NCBI GenBank assembly: GCA_902767005.1
Contig: CACXFY010000164.1
Coordinates: 1-5,109 of the forward strand
DNA from: an uncultured Erysipelotrichaceae bacterium
GTDB taxonomy: Bacteria > Bacillota_I > Bacilli_A > RF39 > UBA660
Length of the DNA: 5,109 bases
Reading direction: 5' to 3'
Part shown: piece by piece, positions 4,997 to 5,109 of the stretch
Position numbering within the stretch: the first letter of the stretch is position 1
Layout of the letters: every line of letters begins with the position of its first letter
Position numbers and translations under genes: made by a program
Notes under the pieces: generated by a model
Told to the model about the DNA's origin: nothing
What the model saw: only the letters and a program-made list of their open reading frames with translations
The model's database searches: none

Positions 4997-5109
4997 ATAA
5001 ATTCTCTTACGATATAACTTGCTATTAATAATCCAGCACTACTAGGTACAAAAGCTGTACTTCCAGGTGTCCTATCTCCTGTTTTAACAGGTAACTCAGT
5101 CGAAGATAA
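4975..5109 (-). CDS. tcdA: tRNA threonylcarbamoyladenosine dehydratase (TcdA/YgdL, ThiF-like), C-terminal fragment
   Basis: The last 44 residues of a gene that enters from the right edge, in frame with the window end and closing at TGA 4977-4975. The tail reads RTPGSTAFVPSSAGLLIASYIV, then REFIKQ. This matches the end of the E1-like TcdA/YgdL/YrvM family, whose members have a G-S-x-x-F-V-P-x-x-A-G-L-x-I-A-x-x-V segment before the final helix. These ATP-dependent cytosolic enzymes cyclise t6A37 to ct6A in ANN-decoding tRNAs. The adenylation domain lies outside the window, so another ThiF/MoeB-type E1 homologue is possible, though the FVPSSAGLLIAS tail favours TcdA. It converges on lexA: the two coding ends are 11 nt apart and share one hairpin, and I see no functional tie to the SOS genes. 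Confidence 0.82.
   Translation of the reverse strand, partial: LSSTELPVKTGDRTPGSTAFVPSSAGLLIASYIVREFIKQKNFI

Noticed and set aside
1..5109. tRNA, rRNA, riboswitch, CRISPR, insertion sequence or prophage
   Set aside because: Intergenic gaps are all under about 130 bases and hold only promoters, operators, ribosome sites and terminators. No cloverleaf, repeat-spacer array or transposase fragment is visible.

Overview
This is an AT-rich window (by eye roughly 70% A+T) from a bacterium that uses the standard bacterial code: TGG encodes Trp in mutM and polA, and TGA is a stop codon. Shine-Dalgarno sites are strong, promoters are of the sigma-70/sigma-A type, the LexA is Gram-positive in type, and the operators follow the CGAAC-N4-GTTYG pattern of Bacillota. 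I infer a low-GC member of Bacillota, probably a Bacilli or Erysipelotrichia/Mollicutes-related lineage. I cannot name a species.

Layout from left to right. Positions 1-80 (minus) hold the N-terminal start of a pyruvate kinase gene that runs off the left edge. Positions 155-976 (minus) hold mutM, the Fpg 8-oxoguanine DNA glycosylase, which ends in its own hairpin terminator. Positions 1062-1394 (plus) encode an unrecognised 110-residue three-helix membrane protein. It converges on polA (1420-4026, minus), and one bidirectional terminator separates the two. Upstream of polA, 30 nt away on the same strand, is a 52-codon gene for a tiny single-pass membrane protein (4057-4215). A 130-bp divergent control region follows, then lexA (4346-4963, plus). 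lexA converges through a shared hairpin on the 3' end of a tcdA/ygdL-type gene (4975-5109, minus), which runs off the right edge.

The most interesting part is the DNA-damage module at 4026-4963. Two SOS-box-like operators lie 28 bp apart in the same orientation between lexA and the small membrane gene. One overlaps the -35 of the presumed lexA promoter. The other exactly fits inside the 17-bp spacer of a perfect TTGACA-N17-TATAAT promoter that drives the small membrane gene and, by spacing, probably polA too. The small protein is placed like YneA and SosA, the SOS-induced division inhibitors found next to lexA in Bacilli, but it is much shorter than YneA and has no LysM domain. The inferred logic is that damage triggers LexA self-cleavage, which releases a very strong promoter making a division-arrest-like peptide together with repair polymerase I. 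mutM, next along the same strand, adds base-excision repair but seems to have its own promoter.

No RNA gene, insertion sequence, CRISPR array or prophage signature is visible. There is no gene-free stretch longer than about 130 bases.
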